From assembly GCA_016707895.1 (NCBI GenBank), contig JADJGV010000034.1, forward strand, positions 682,001-746,000: a DNA stretch of 64,000 nt, in the 5' to 3' direction. The notes below the pieces were generated by a model, which was given only the letters and a program-made list of their open reading frames with translations, did not search any database and was not told the DNA's origin. The position numbers were made by a program, and so were the translations under genes. Positions 9,798 through 16,982 of the stretch are shown in pieces (the stretch's first letter is position 1; the number at the start of each line of letters is the position of its first letter). Source of the stretch: Myxococcales bacterium (GTDB lineage: Bacteria > Myxococcota_A > Polyangia > Haliangiales > Haliangiaceae).

Positions 9798-9944
9798 CCC
9801 CGGCATTCGCCGGGGCCCCCCTCCCAAGACGGCCCAGATCCTCGGCGCGTCTGTCCGAGCCTTTCGCTGGGGCCGAAACGGCCGAAGGCCGGATCCGCGT
9901 GGACCCGGCCTTCGTCTCGCAGTCTCCTGTGCCCCGTGCCGAAC

Positions 9945-10009
9945 GCTCTCGCGTTTCGGGTGGGGGCCCCACGTCTTGTGGGGGAGGGGCTTTGCGAAAG
10001 CCCCTCCAG
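9945..10009 (+). repeat. 65-nt dispersed repeat, copy A
   Basis: The element reads from CGCTCTCGCGTTTCGGG through a GGGGCCCCAC palindromic block to a GGAGGGGCTTTGCGAAAGCCCCTCC hairpin-type end (described by parts: stem GGAGGGGCTTT, loop GCG). An inverted copy lies at 15661-15725. It sits between the convergent ends of the HMG-CoA lyase and YXWGXW genes, where a bidirectional terminator would be expected. The segment 9800-9944 between the hairpin and this copy has another inverted repeat (GAAGGCCGG / CCGGCCTTC) and no gene. Confidence 0.75.
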
Positions 10010-10020
10010 GAAACAGGATC

Positions 10021-10803
10021 TCAGCCGCCGATCTGCCACTCGCCGCCGACGCGGACGTAGACGTTGCCGCGCAGCTCCCAGCGCACCGGCGCCCAGCGGT
10101 GGCCGGCCTTGGCGCGCTCCCAGTGGCCGGGGACCCACTCGTACTGGCGGGCCTGCTCGCTCCACGCGTAGGCGCCCTCGATCCAGACGTAGCCGCGGCG
10201 CGCCGCGCCGGGGTTCTCGACGCGCGGCGGGGGCGGCGCCATCGTCGGACCGACGATGACGACCTGGCCGCCCGACGAGATCACCGTGCCGGCGCCGTTG
10301 GTGGCGATCACGCCGCCCTGGCCGTTGTTGACGATGACGCCGCCGTTGCCGCCGACCACGCCGCCATTGCCGCCCACCACCACGCCGCCGCCACCGGGCT
10401 GGTCGTAGCGGTGATCCTGGTTGTGCGGATCGATCACGGTGCCGCCGCCGCCGCCGGTGACGACCACGCCGCCGCCGACCACGACCCAGCTGCCGTCGAC
10501 CCAGTGCCAGCTACCGTTGCGCGGCTCCCAGCGGCCGTCGTTCCAGGCGTAGCCAGAGCGCTCGCGCTCCCAGTGGCCATCGACCCACACCCACTGGCCG
10601 CCCTGCCACTGCCAGTTGCCCTTGACCCACACGTGGCCGCTCATCGGCTGCGGGTTCTCGGCGCGCGGGGGCGGCGGTTGATCGTAGGCGACGACGGCGC
10701 CAGTGGCGATGCGGCCCCGGGCCGTGACGACGCAGGCGGGGAGCGTGGTGCCGAGCAGGGCCGCGAGGCCCAGGGTCGACAGGATCCGACGGGTACGGTT
10801 CAT
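10021..10803 (-). CDS. YXWGXW-repeat lipoprotein
   Basis: A 260-residue exported protein with a lipobox (LLGTTLPAC, Cys24). Two Trp-rich repeat blocks of the YXWGXW type (Pfam family of that name; for example VWVKGNWQWQGGQWVWVDGHW and YAWNDGRWEPRNGSWHWVDG) flank a central Gly/Val/Asn-rich region with GGNGGVV repeats at about 115-170. A third pair of Trp repeats ends the protein (WVPGHWERAKAGHRW). The repeats are common in outer-membrane lipoproteins of proteobacteria and myxobacteria; their role is not known. AAAGGAG lies before the ATG. Upstream is a good TTGACA-N17-AATACT promoter. Confidence 0.85.
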   Translation of the reverse strand: MNRTRRILSTLGLAALLGTTLPACVVTARGRIATGAVVAYDQPPPPRAENPQPMSGHVWVKGNWQWQGGQWVWVDGHWERERSGYAWNDGRWEPRNGSWHWVDGSWVVVGGGVVVTGGGGGTVIDPHNQDHRYDQPGGGGVVVGGNGGVVGGNGGVIVNNGQGGVIATNGAGTVISSGGQVVIVGPTMAPPPPRVENPGAARRGYVWIEGAYAWSEQARQYEWVPGHWERAKAGHRWAPVRWELRGNVYVRVGGEWQIGG

Positions 10804-10889
10804 CTCGAGTCTCCTTTAGGTCGTCCAGCCGGAGCGTCCGGGCCGGGAACAACTCTTGGACGGCCAGGTCCATGATTGTTTCAACCGCG

Positions 10890-10918
10890 AGTATTCCCAC
10901 CCGCGATCGTCCTGTCAA
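10890..10918 (-). promoter_or_regulatory. Sigma70-type promoter of the YXWGXW gene
   Basis: On the minus strand TTGACA (10913-10918) is separated by 17 nt from AATACT (10890-10895). It points to the lipoprotein gene and leaves a leader of roughly 80 nt with an AAAGGAG ribosome site. Confidence 0.55.
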
Positions 10919-10937
10919 CGCACCGGGTTCCGCGAAC

Positions 10938-12653
10938 TTACGGGCCCTTGCTGGCCTTCAAGGCCTCGAGATCAGCCGGGGTCGCGGTGCGCAGCCACAC
11001 CAGGTAGTCGGCCATCGCACGGATCTGGTTGGGCTCGAGGTCGTCGTCGTAGGCCGGCATGTCGTCGAGCTTGCCGAACAGGTTGGGCGCCCCGCTGTCG
11101 CGCAGCACCGCCTCGTAGTAGCGGCGCGATCCGTAGCCGGCGAGGTTGGGCCCGGTCGAGGCGTCGGTGCCGGCGCGGTTGTGGCAGTCGGCGCACGGGC
11201 CGTCGTCGAACAGCGGCTTGCCCTGCTCGACCTTGGCGGCGTCGACGTCGGTGGCGCCGGTCTCGGCGTAGAGCAGCTCGACCAGCGCGTCGAGGTCGGC
11301 GCCGGCGGCCTCGGTCTTGGGCATCGCGTTCTCGTCGTCGACGATCTTCTTCGACGTGCCGAAGTGCTCCGGCGCCGACGGATCGAGCAGGAGCGAGCGG
11401 ATGTGCGCGCGGCTGGCCAGGCCCGGCCCAATCACCGGCGCCTTGCGATCGTCGCCGTCGTGGCAGCTCGCGCACTCGCTGGCCCACAGCGTCCGCGCCA
11501 CGTAGAAGCGCGGCGTCGTGAACACCGCCAGGCCGCCTGGCGACGGCACGCCGTTGGTCTTGGCCAGCGCCCGCGCTCGCGCCGCCTCGCGCGCGAACCG
11601 GTGGCTGCGCCGCTGCAGCTCCTGATCGTCGTCGTCCTTGGCGTACGACTGCATCGACACGCCGATCGCGCCGACCAGGCCGACGAACAGCATCGCCAGC
11701 ACCGCGTAGTGGCGGCGCGGGCGCCCGGGGCGGCCGTCGAACAGCGGCACCGCGGCGAGCACGCCGAACACCACCAGCGGCAGGCCCAGCGCCATGAACG
11801 TGCGCAGCGAGCCGAAGGTGTTGACCAGCGCGAACAGCGGCCGGAAGTACCACTGCGGGCGCGCGTCGTAGGCCGCGGTCGGGTCGGCCGGCCCGTCGAG
11901 CCCGGCGCCGCCGGCGTGCTCGCTCCACGCCACCAGCGCGATCAGCGCCAGCGCCGCCACCACCCAGTTGCGCAGGCTCTGGTACGGCCACGCCGCGCGC
12001 GCCGGCCCGCCGGTCGGCAGCACGCCGTGGCGCCGGGCCTGGGCGCGGAGCGCCCACGCCAGCAGCAGCGTGACGATCGGCAGCACCACCGCGTGCAGCG
12101 CGTAGAAGTGGGTCAAGGTCAGGTTGCCGAACTCGTTGCCGCCCTGGACCGCCTGCACCAGCTGCCGCCCCGGGCCGGGCGCGTCGTTGACGTAGGCCAG
12201 CTCGACCTTGGTCGCCCAGTAGCCGTACTGATCCCAGCGCAGCACGAAGCCGGTCACCGAGTACAGCGTGATGACGCCGATCAGCCCGAGCCCGAGCCAC
12301 CACTGCAGCTCGCGCGGCCGGCGGTAGCCGCCGCGCAGCGCGGTCACCACCAGGTGCAGGCCGGCGACGATCACCACCGCCGACATGCCCCAGCGGTGGA
12401 CGCCGCGGACGACGCTGCCCATCGTCACCTGGTCCTCGATGTACGCGACCGAGGCCCACGCCGCGCCGGTCGACGGCGCGTAGTACAGCGCGAGCAGCGC
12501 GCCCGACGCCGCCTCGATCACCAGCAGGAACGCCACCAGGAACGACAGCGTGTGGGCGAACGACGCGCCGCCCGCCACCGGGCGCTGCCACTGCGCGAGC
12601 ACCTCGCGGTGGCCGATGCGCTCGTCGAGCCAGTCGCCGATCCGCGCGCGCAT
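10938..12653 (-). CDS. Cytochrome b fused to a di-haem cytochrome c
   Basis: A 571-residue membrane protein that combines both halves of a quinol-oxidising cytochrome b with a C-terminal c-type domain. Helix B holds the His pair GVHRW and GLHLV, 13 residues apart. Helix D shows only the first ligand (LTHFYALH); the expected second His, before RRHG, is replaced within LAWALRAQARRHG. The Qo motif PEWY reads PQWY. The C-terminal third carries two haem c sites, ECASCH and PCADCH, each with a downstream Met candidate. It would work with the Rieske protein, whose stop overlaps this ATG (ATGA), as a bc1/b6f-like complex. Missing ligand and motif change make the electron path atypical. Confidence 0.88.
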   Translation of the reverse strand: MRARIGDWLDERIGHREVLAQWQRPVAGGASFAHTLSFLVAFLLVIEAASGALLALYYAPSTGAAWASVAYIEDQVTMGSVVRGVHRWGMSAVVIVAGLHLVVTALRGGYRRPRELQWWLGLGLIGVITLYSVTGFVLRWDQYGYWATKVELAYVNDAPGPGRQLVQAVQGGNEFGNLTLTHFYALHAVVLPIVTLLLAWALRAQARRHGVLPTGGPARAAWPYQSLRNWVVAALALIALVAWSEHAGGAGLDGPADPTAAYDARPQWYFRPLFALVNTFGSLRTFMALGLPLVVFGVLAAVPLFDGRPGRPRRHYAVLAMLFVGLVGAIGVSMQSYAKDDDDQELQRRSHRFAREAARARALAKTNGVPSPGGLAVFTTPRFYVARTLWASECASCHDGDDRKAPVIGPGLASRAHIRSLLLDPSAPEHFGTSKKIVDDENAMPKTEAAGADLDALVELLYAETGATDVDAAKVEQGKPLFDDGPCADCHNRAGTDASTGPNLAGYGSRRYYEAVLRDSGAPNLFGKLDDMPAYDDDLEPNQIRAMADYLVWLRTATPADLEALKASKGP

Positions 12654-13213
12654 CACGCCGGCTTCCGATCGGCGCCGCCGGGCTGGTAGCGCACCCAGGT
12701 CACCTTGACCCGGCCGCGCTCGATCACCACCGGCAGCGGATCGAGGCCGCGCTCGGCGGGGCCGCTCAGGCGCGCGCCGTCGAGATCGAAGGTCGCGCTG
12801 TGGCACGGGCACTCGAACCGCTTGGCGCCCTCGGCGAACCCGATCGCGCAGCCCTTGTGCGGGCACACCGACGACAGCGCCGCGATCTGGCCGTCCTTGC
12901 CGCGGCGCAGCCACGCGGCGCCGAGCACGACGTTGGCGGTCGACGCGTAGGCGTCGCGCACGCTGGCGGCGACCAGCGGCACCCGCACCGGCAGGTCGCC
13001 GACCTGATCGGCGGCGATCGCGTCGATCGGATCGGTCGGCGACGAGACGACGACCGCGCCGACCGGGTGGCCGACCAGCCGCGCCACCGGCACCAGCAGC
13101 GCCGCCCCGACCCCGCCGCCCACCGCGCAGGTCGCGACCTGCAGGAACCGGCGACGGGTGGCGTCGCCAGCAGAGGAGGAGGGCGGATCGCCGGTCGGGT
13201 CCTGTTCGCTCAC
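12653..13213 (-). CDS. Rieske iron-sulphur protein
   Basis: A 186-residue Rieske protein, the [2Fe-2S] subunit of the cytochrome bc-type complex. A Tat signal anchor (ATRRRFLQVATCAVGGG, about 18-45) precedes the soluble domain. Both cluster-binding boxes are intact, CPHKGC and CPCHSATFD, giving two Cys and two His ligands. The start is a GTG, with TAGACT 6 nt upstream. It is the first gene of a coupled pair with the cytochrome b-c gene. Confidence 0.93.
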   Translation of the reverse strand: MSEQDPTGDPPSSSAGDATRRRFLQVATCAVGGGVGAALLVPVARLVGHPVGAVVVSSPTDPIDAIAADQVGDLPVRVPLVAASVRDAYASTANVVLGAAWLRRGKDGQIAALSSVCPHKGCAIGFAEGAKRFECPCHSATFDLDGARLSGPAERGLDPLPVVIERGRVKVTWVRYQPGGADRKPA

Positions 13214-13219
13214 CGGCGC

Positions 13220-13225
13220 AGTCTA
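13220..13225 (-). promoter_or_regulatory. -10-like TAGACT hexamer
   Basis: TAGACT on the minus strand, 6 nt before the GTG of the Rieske gene. A transcript from it would start at or within a base or two of the start codon. Confidence 0.45.
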
Positions 13226-13326
13226 CGCCGCGCCCCCGGCGCTGGTAACCGAGCGACCGCGCGAAGCGAGCGGCGCCATGCCGCGGCGCACGGCGCGTCC
13301 CCGCGCGGCGCGGCCCGCGCGGGCCA

Positions 13327-13731
13327 TCACCCCATCGTGCGCTCTTCGCGCTCCTGGTCTTCCTTGCAGCGGATGCACAAGCTCGTCTCGGGGCGCGCCT
13401 CGAGCCGCTTCTTGCCGATCGGCTCGTCGCACGACTCGCAGTTGCCGAACGTGCCGTCGTCGATCTTCTTGATCGCGAGATCGAGCTTCGACAGCAAGCT
13501 CTTGTCGCGGCCGCGCAACCGGAACTCGAACGACTGGGTGTACTCGGCCGAGGCCAGGTCCATCTCGTCGGGCAGGTCGCTCGGATCCAGCGTCATGTTC
13601 TCGGTGAGCGTCTGCCGAGCGCGATCGACGACGTCGCGACGCTTGCCCTCGAGCAGCTCCTTGAACTTCTGCAGTTCTTTCTTGGTGAGCGGCTTGGCCG
13701 CCGGCGCTGCAGTGCTGCTCGTGGTCGACAC
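13327..13731 (-). CDS. DksA/TraR-type zinc-finger protein
   Basis: A 134-residue protein of the DksA/TraR/YbiI group, which bind the RNA polymerase secondary channel and modulate transcription. The coiled-coil half has KKELQKFKELLEGKRRD and a DLASAEY acidic turn similar to the DksA tip. The C-terminus carries a canonical four-Cys zinc finger, CESC and CIRC, separated by 17 residues (GNCESCDEPIGKKRLEARP). An ATG is only found about 150 nt upstream with unrelated coding; the GTG chosen yields STTSSTAAP, with AAGGGG upstream. Whether it responds to ppGpp is unknown. Confidence 0.88.
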   Translation of the reverse strand: MSTTSSTAAPAAKPLTKKELQKFKELLEGKRRDVVDRARQTLTENMTLDPSDLPDEMDLASAEYTQSFEFRLRGRDKSLLSKLDLAIKKIDDGTFGNCESCDEPIGKKRLEARPETSLCIRCKEDQEREERTMG

Positions 13732-13888
13732 GTCGTGCCCCTTCGTGAAGATCGGGAAGCCGGAGCGTCCGGCGCGAAAGGCCGCATACCATAGTGGCGG
13801 CGCGGCTGCCTGACAACCCCTGGGCCTGGCTACCCACACCGGGCGTCGCCGATCTCGACTCGCACGTGTGGGGGAGGCCGTCCACACC

Positions 13889-13918
13889 TTGACACCGTGT
13901 AGGTGAACCGCCGAGAAT
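13889..13918 (+). promoter_or_regulatory. Sigma70-type promoter
   Basis: TTGACA (13889-13894), an 18-nt spacer and GAGAAT (13913-13918). It would start transcription near 13925, which excludes the ATG at 13920 and favours that at 13929 for the next gene. Confidence 0.5.
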
Positions 13919-13928
13919 CATGTGCACA

Positions 13929-14129
13929 ATGTCCGGCTCCGACAAGCGCAAGCAGTCTCTCTACTTCCCTGAGGACATGCTCAAAGAGATCCAGGACGAG
14001 GCGGCCCGGCAGGACCGGTCGCTCTCGTGGATCGTCCAGAAGGCCTGGAAGATCGCGCGCAAGGAGATCATGAAGTACCCGTCCGTGAACGAGTTCCCGG
14101 GCGAGGACGATCCCCGCGAGAACCCTTGA
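13929..14129 (+). CDS. Small ribbon-helix-helix-like protein
   Basis: A 66-residue protein. The N-terminal 45 residues fit a ribbon-helix-helix (CopG/Arc-like) fold: beta strand KQSLYFP, helix EDMLKEIQDEAARQD, turn RSLS and helix WIVQKAWKIARKEI. The C-terminus is short and acidic. Such proteins bind DNA as dimers and often autoregulate. Similar small proteins occur widely in myxobacteria. An in-frame ATG nine bases upstream is possible but lies before the predicted transcript start. It is followed at 3 nt by the hydrolase gene and is probably co-transcribed with it. Confidence 0.75.
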   Translation: MSGSDKRKQSLYFPEDMLKEIQDEAARQDRSLSWIVQKAWKIARKEIMKYPSVNEFPGEDDPRENP

Positions 14130-14132
14130 TTC

Positions 14133-15017
14133 GTGCGCTGGGGGTACGCCGCGTCGCCGTGCGATGGGACGCGGCTGTTTTACGAGGATGAAGATCGTGG
14201 GGATCCCCGGACGCCGGTGATCCTCTGCGACGGGATCGGGTGCGACGGCTACGTGTGGCGCCACCTGCGCGCTGCGCTGGAGCCGCGCCGCGTGATCCAC
14301 GGCCACTACCGCGGGCACGGTCGCTCCCAGCCGCCGCGCCGGGCCGGCTGCCTGGAGATCGAGGACCTGGCCGACGACGCGGTGGCGATCCTGGACGACG
14401 CCGAGATCGGCTGCGCCGTGTGGATCGGCCACTCGATGGGCGTCCAGGTCGCGCTCGAGACCTGGCGCCGCCACCCCGATCGGGTGGCGGGGCTCGTGCT
14501 GGTGTGCGGGGCGCCGGGGCACCCCCTCCGCACCTTCCATGGCGCCGACACCTTGGAGCACCTGCTGCCGACCATCGAGCGTTGGGTCGTGAAGGTGCCG
14601 GGTGTGGTCAACCGCCTCACCCGCAACCTGCTGCCGACCCGGCTGGCGCTGGAGATCGCCGGCCGCCTGGAGATCAACCGCGAGCTGGTCGACCCGGACG
14701 ACTTCATGCCCTATCTCGAGGGCATGGCGCGCATGGACGTGCGCACCTTCGTGGCCATGCTGGCGGCGGCCGGCCGCCACTCGGCCGAGGACCTGCTCGC
14801 CGCGATCGACGTGCCGGTGTTGGTGGTGGCAGGTGGGCGCGACGGCTTCACGCCGCCCGAGCGCAGCCGCTTGATGATCGAGCAGGTGCCCGGCTGCCAG
14901 GGCCTCGAGATCGAGGATGGTTCGCACACGGCGCCCATCGAACGGCCCGAGCGAGTGAACGGCGCGATCACCTCCTTCCTCACCGATCGAGTCGACACCA
15001 AACTGCCACTTACCTGA
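14133..15017 (+). CDS. Alpha/beta-hydrolase
   Basis: A 294-residue hydrolase starting at GTG. The oxyanion region (VIHGHYRGHGRS), nucleophile elbow GHSMG near residue 105, Asp in VAGGRDGFTP and His in EDGSHTAPIE give a complete Ser-Asp-His triad. The cap region is helical, like that of esterases and haloperoxidase/carboxylesterase relatives. Substrate unknown. It starts 3 nt after the small ribbon-helix-helix gene. Downstream is an AT-richer stretch (15018-15221) that probably carries the promoter of the next gene. Confidence 0.87.
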   Translation: MRWGYAASPCDGTRLFYEDEDRGDPRTPVILCDGIGCDGYVWRHLRAALEPRRVIHGHYRGHGRSQPPRRAGCLEIEDLADDAVAILDDAEIGCAVWIGHSMGVQVALETWRRHPDRVAGLVLVCGAPGHPLRTFHGADTLEHLLPTIERWVVKVPGVVNRLTRNLLPTRLALEIAGRLEINRELVDPDDFMPYLEGMARMDVRTFVAMLAAAGRHSAEDLLAAIDVPVLVVAGGRDGFTPPERSRLMIEQVPGCQGLEIEDGSHTAPIERPERVNGAITSFLTDRVDTKLPLT

Positions 15018-15221
15018 AGTGTTACTGGCAATTAGATGCTGTCATGAGGTGGCCTCAGGGTGGGTCGGAGGTGCGACGGATTTTCCGTAAAAAGTCGTGG
15101 CATTTCGATCGGTGTTGGTGCAAGGTGCGCTCCCACGCAGCAAGCCATTTTGGGGGCTTAGCCGCGGGTTGTGCGTTTTGCCGCGTCCTTTCGACACGGC
15201 GGCGCGAGAAAGAGTGAGGAA

Positions 15222-15617
15222 ATGACCCGTCCCGTCCTGCGCCGCCCTGAGGATGATAACGATGGCCTCGTCGCCCTGCCGCCGATCACGGTGGTCCGGC
15301 AGCGCCTGCGCACCACGGTCAAGGAGTTCGCGACCGCCGCCCCCGGCCGTCGCGCCGCCGCGCTCGCCGCGGTCTGGATCGCCGCCACCGGCTGCGAGGC
15401 CGACCTCAACCACTACGATCCCGAAGAGGCGCTGCGCACCTACCGCCTGATCGAGAGCGAGCTCCGCGCCGAGCTGCGCATCAGCGTCGGCCGCGGGATC
15501 ACCAACGAGCCGCACACCGCGACCCGCAACACGATGATCCAGATGCTCGAGCACCTCGAGGAGCTCGAGGCCGCCGCCGTGGCGCCCCGTCCGGCGCGCC
15601 GCCGCCGCCGGCGTTGA
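15222..15617 (+). CDS. Conserved hypothetical protein
   Basis: A 131-residue soluble protein. A GAGTGAGGAA ribosome site precedes the ATG. The chain is mainly helical: TVVRQRLRTTVKEFATAAPGRRAAALAAVWIA, then a GCEADLNHYDPEEALRTYR segment and a basic Arg-rich tail. No catalytic motif or domain was recognised. The promoter region upstream is unusually AT-rich for this genome. A strong hairpin with a T run follows the stop. Confidence 0.6.
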   Translation: MTRPVLRRPEDDNDGLVALPPITVVRQRLRTTVKEFATAAPGRRAAALAAVWIAATGCEADLNHYDPEEALRTYRLIESELRAELRISVGRGITNEPHTATRNTMIQMLEHLEELEAAAVAPRPARRRRRR

Positions 15618-15628
15618 TCGTAACCTTA

Positions 15629-15661
15629 GAGGGTCTTTCGCAAAGACCCTCGCTGGTTTTT
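15629..15661 (+). terminator. Rho-independent terminator
   Basis: A 10-bp perfect stem, GAGGGTCTTT / AAAGACCCTC, with a CGC loop (15629-15651), followed by GCTGGTTTTT. It would end transcription of the hypothetical gene 11 nt upstream, and its stem matches that of the adjacent repeat. Confidence 0.7.
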
Positions 15662-15725
15662 GGAGGGTCTTTCGCAAAGACCCTCCCCCACAAGACGTGG
15701 GGCCCCCACCCGAAACGCGAGAGCG
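15661..15725 (-). repeat. 65-nt dispersed repeat, copy B (inverted)
   Basis: The reverse complement of the element at 9945-10009. By eye the two differ at just two positions, which are partners in the GGAGGG(T/G)CTTT stem, so pairing is retained. After it, 15726-15911 has further short palindromes (GGCCGGATTCCGGCC, TGGCCGGATTTCCGGCCA) and no gene. Confidence 0.75.
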
Positions 15726-15911
15726 CTGCGCGGGCCGGCCACGGCGAGGCTCGGCGGCGTGGCGGTGGCCACCAGGCGGGCCTGTCCGGGAGCGGCCGGA
15801 TTCCGGCCATCCCGGACACGTTCTGGCCGGATTTCCGGCCAGCCGGACACCGCAAGTAGCTGAGATCGCGTGGGGTGGGTGGACGGCATCGGCGTTGCTC
15901 TACGCGCGCGC

Positions 15912-16418
15912 ATGCGCGTGGCGTTGATGGTGCTGGTAGCCGTGGTGGTGCCGTCGTTGGCCGCTGCCGATTGTCCGTCGCTCGACGCCATCCAGCGCAG
16001 GGCCGAGGCGTTCGCCGGGCTCGATGGCGCGCCGACCTGGCGGGCGCGCTCGCGGTGGTCGGCGGTGGTGCCGGTGATCAGCGCCCGCGCCACCACCGAC
16101 ACCGGCTGGGAGGAGGGCGGGCCCGCCAGCCGGGCGACGGTCGGGCCCGTGGAGCGGCAGCAAGCCTTCGACGTGCGGCTGACCTGGCGCCTCGAGCGCC
16201 TGGTGTTCAGCCCCGACGAGCCCCGGCTGTTCGAGTCGGAGCGCCGCGCCCGCCGCGATCGCATCGCGCTGCGCCAGGAGGTGGCGACCGCCTACTACCG
16301 GTGGCGCCGGGTCGCCGCCCAGGCCGGGACCGACGACGGCGCGCTGGCGGCGGCCGAGGCGTTCGCGCAGGTCGACGCGTTCACCGGCGGCTGGCTGGCC
16401 AAGGTCGGCTGCCCGTGA
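15912..16418 (+). CDS. Exported hypothetical protein
   Basis: A 168-residue protein with a signal peptide (MRVALMVLVAVVVPSLAAA, cleavage after ADC about residue 20). The mature part is helical with DVRLTWRLERLVFSPDE and an Arg-rich segment RRARRDRIALRQEVATAYYRWRR; this looks like a short piece of an outer-membrane efflux-type coiled hairpin but is far shorter than TolC. Its stop overlaps an upstream GTG of the PilZ frame. Function unknown. Confidence 0.65.
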   Translation: MRVALMVLVAVVVPSLAAADCPSLDAIQRRAEAFAGLDGAPTWRARSRWSAVVPVISARATTDTGWEEGGPASRATVGPVERQQAFDVRLTWRLERLVFSPDEPRLFESERRARRDRIALRQEVATAYYRWRRVAAQAGTDDGALAAAEAFAQVDAFTGGWLAKVGCP

Positions 16419-16468
16419 TCGCCGAGAATTTGCGGTGGCGCCGGTCCGCCGGCGACAATGTCGGTGTC

Positions 16469-16858
16469 GTGGCTTCGCTCCCCAGCTCCGAGCGCGCGTT
16501 CCCGCGCCACGCCGTCGACGCCGCGATCACGCTGGCGCGCGGCGGCGAGGTGGTGGCCCGCGGCCGCACCCGCAACCTGTCCCGGGGCGGGCTGTGCGCG
16601 GTGGTCGGGGCCGCGGTCCCGCGCGGCGCGGTGGTCGACGTCGGCATCTCGCTGGTGTTCTCGACCGACGGCGTCTCCGAGCCGCTGACCCTGCCGGCCC
16701 GGGTGGTCTGGTGCACGAGCTTTTCGGACGCCGAGCAGATCGGCCTGTCGTTCCTGCCGCTCGATCCCACCCAGGCCGCGTACCTCGACATGTTCATCCG
16801 CTACCTGGTCACCCACGACGACGACGGCGGACCTACATCCGACGATCCGTTCGGCTGA
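16469..16858 (+). CDS. PilZ-domain protein
   Basis: A protein of 129 residues with a PilZ-like fold: the RxxxR-type start (ERAFPRHAVDA), the (D/N)-x-S-x-x-G box as RNLSRGGLCAV, and a C-terminal VVWCTSFSDAEQIGLSFLPLD strand pair. PilZ domains bind cyclic di-GMP; the first Arg box here is shortened, so binding is uncertain. The start GTG was chosen because it gives MASLPSSERAFPRH; a GTG further upstream (16415), overlapping the preceding stop, is the alternative. With the HD-GYP and GGDEF genes in this window it supports c-di-GMP signalling. Confidence 0.8.
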   Translation: MASLPSSERAFPRHAVDAAITLARGGEVVARGRTRNLSRGGLCAVVGAAVPRGAVVDVGISLVFSTDGVSEPLTLPARVVWCTSFSDAEQIGLSFLPLDPTQAAYLDMFIRYLVTHDDDGGPTSDDPFG

Positions 16859-16982
16859 GTGATCCATCGTCGTGGGCGTCGGCGCTTTCGCTGGGCCGAC
16901 CGTTTCGACTACCATCGCCACAACGGGGACGCGCACGGTCACGGGAGCGTCTCCCGCGGCTCGGCGCGCCCGGGAGTGATCC

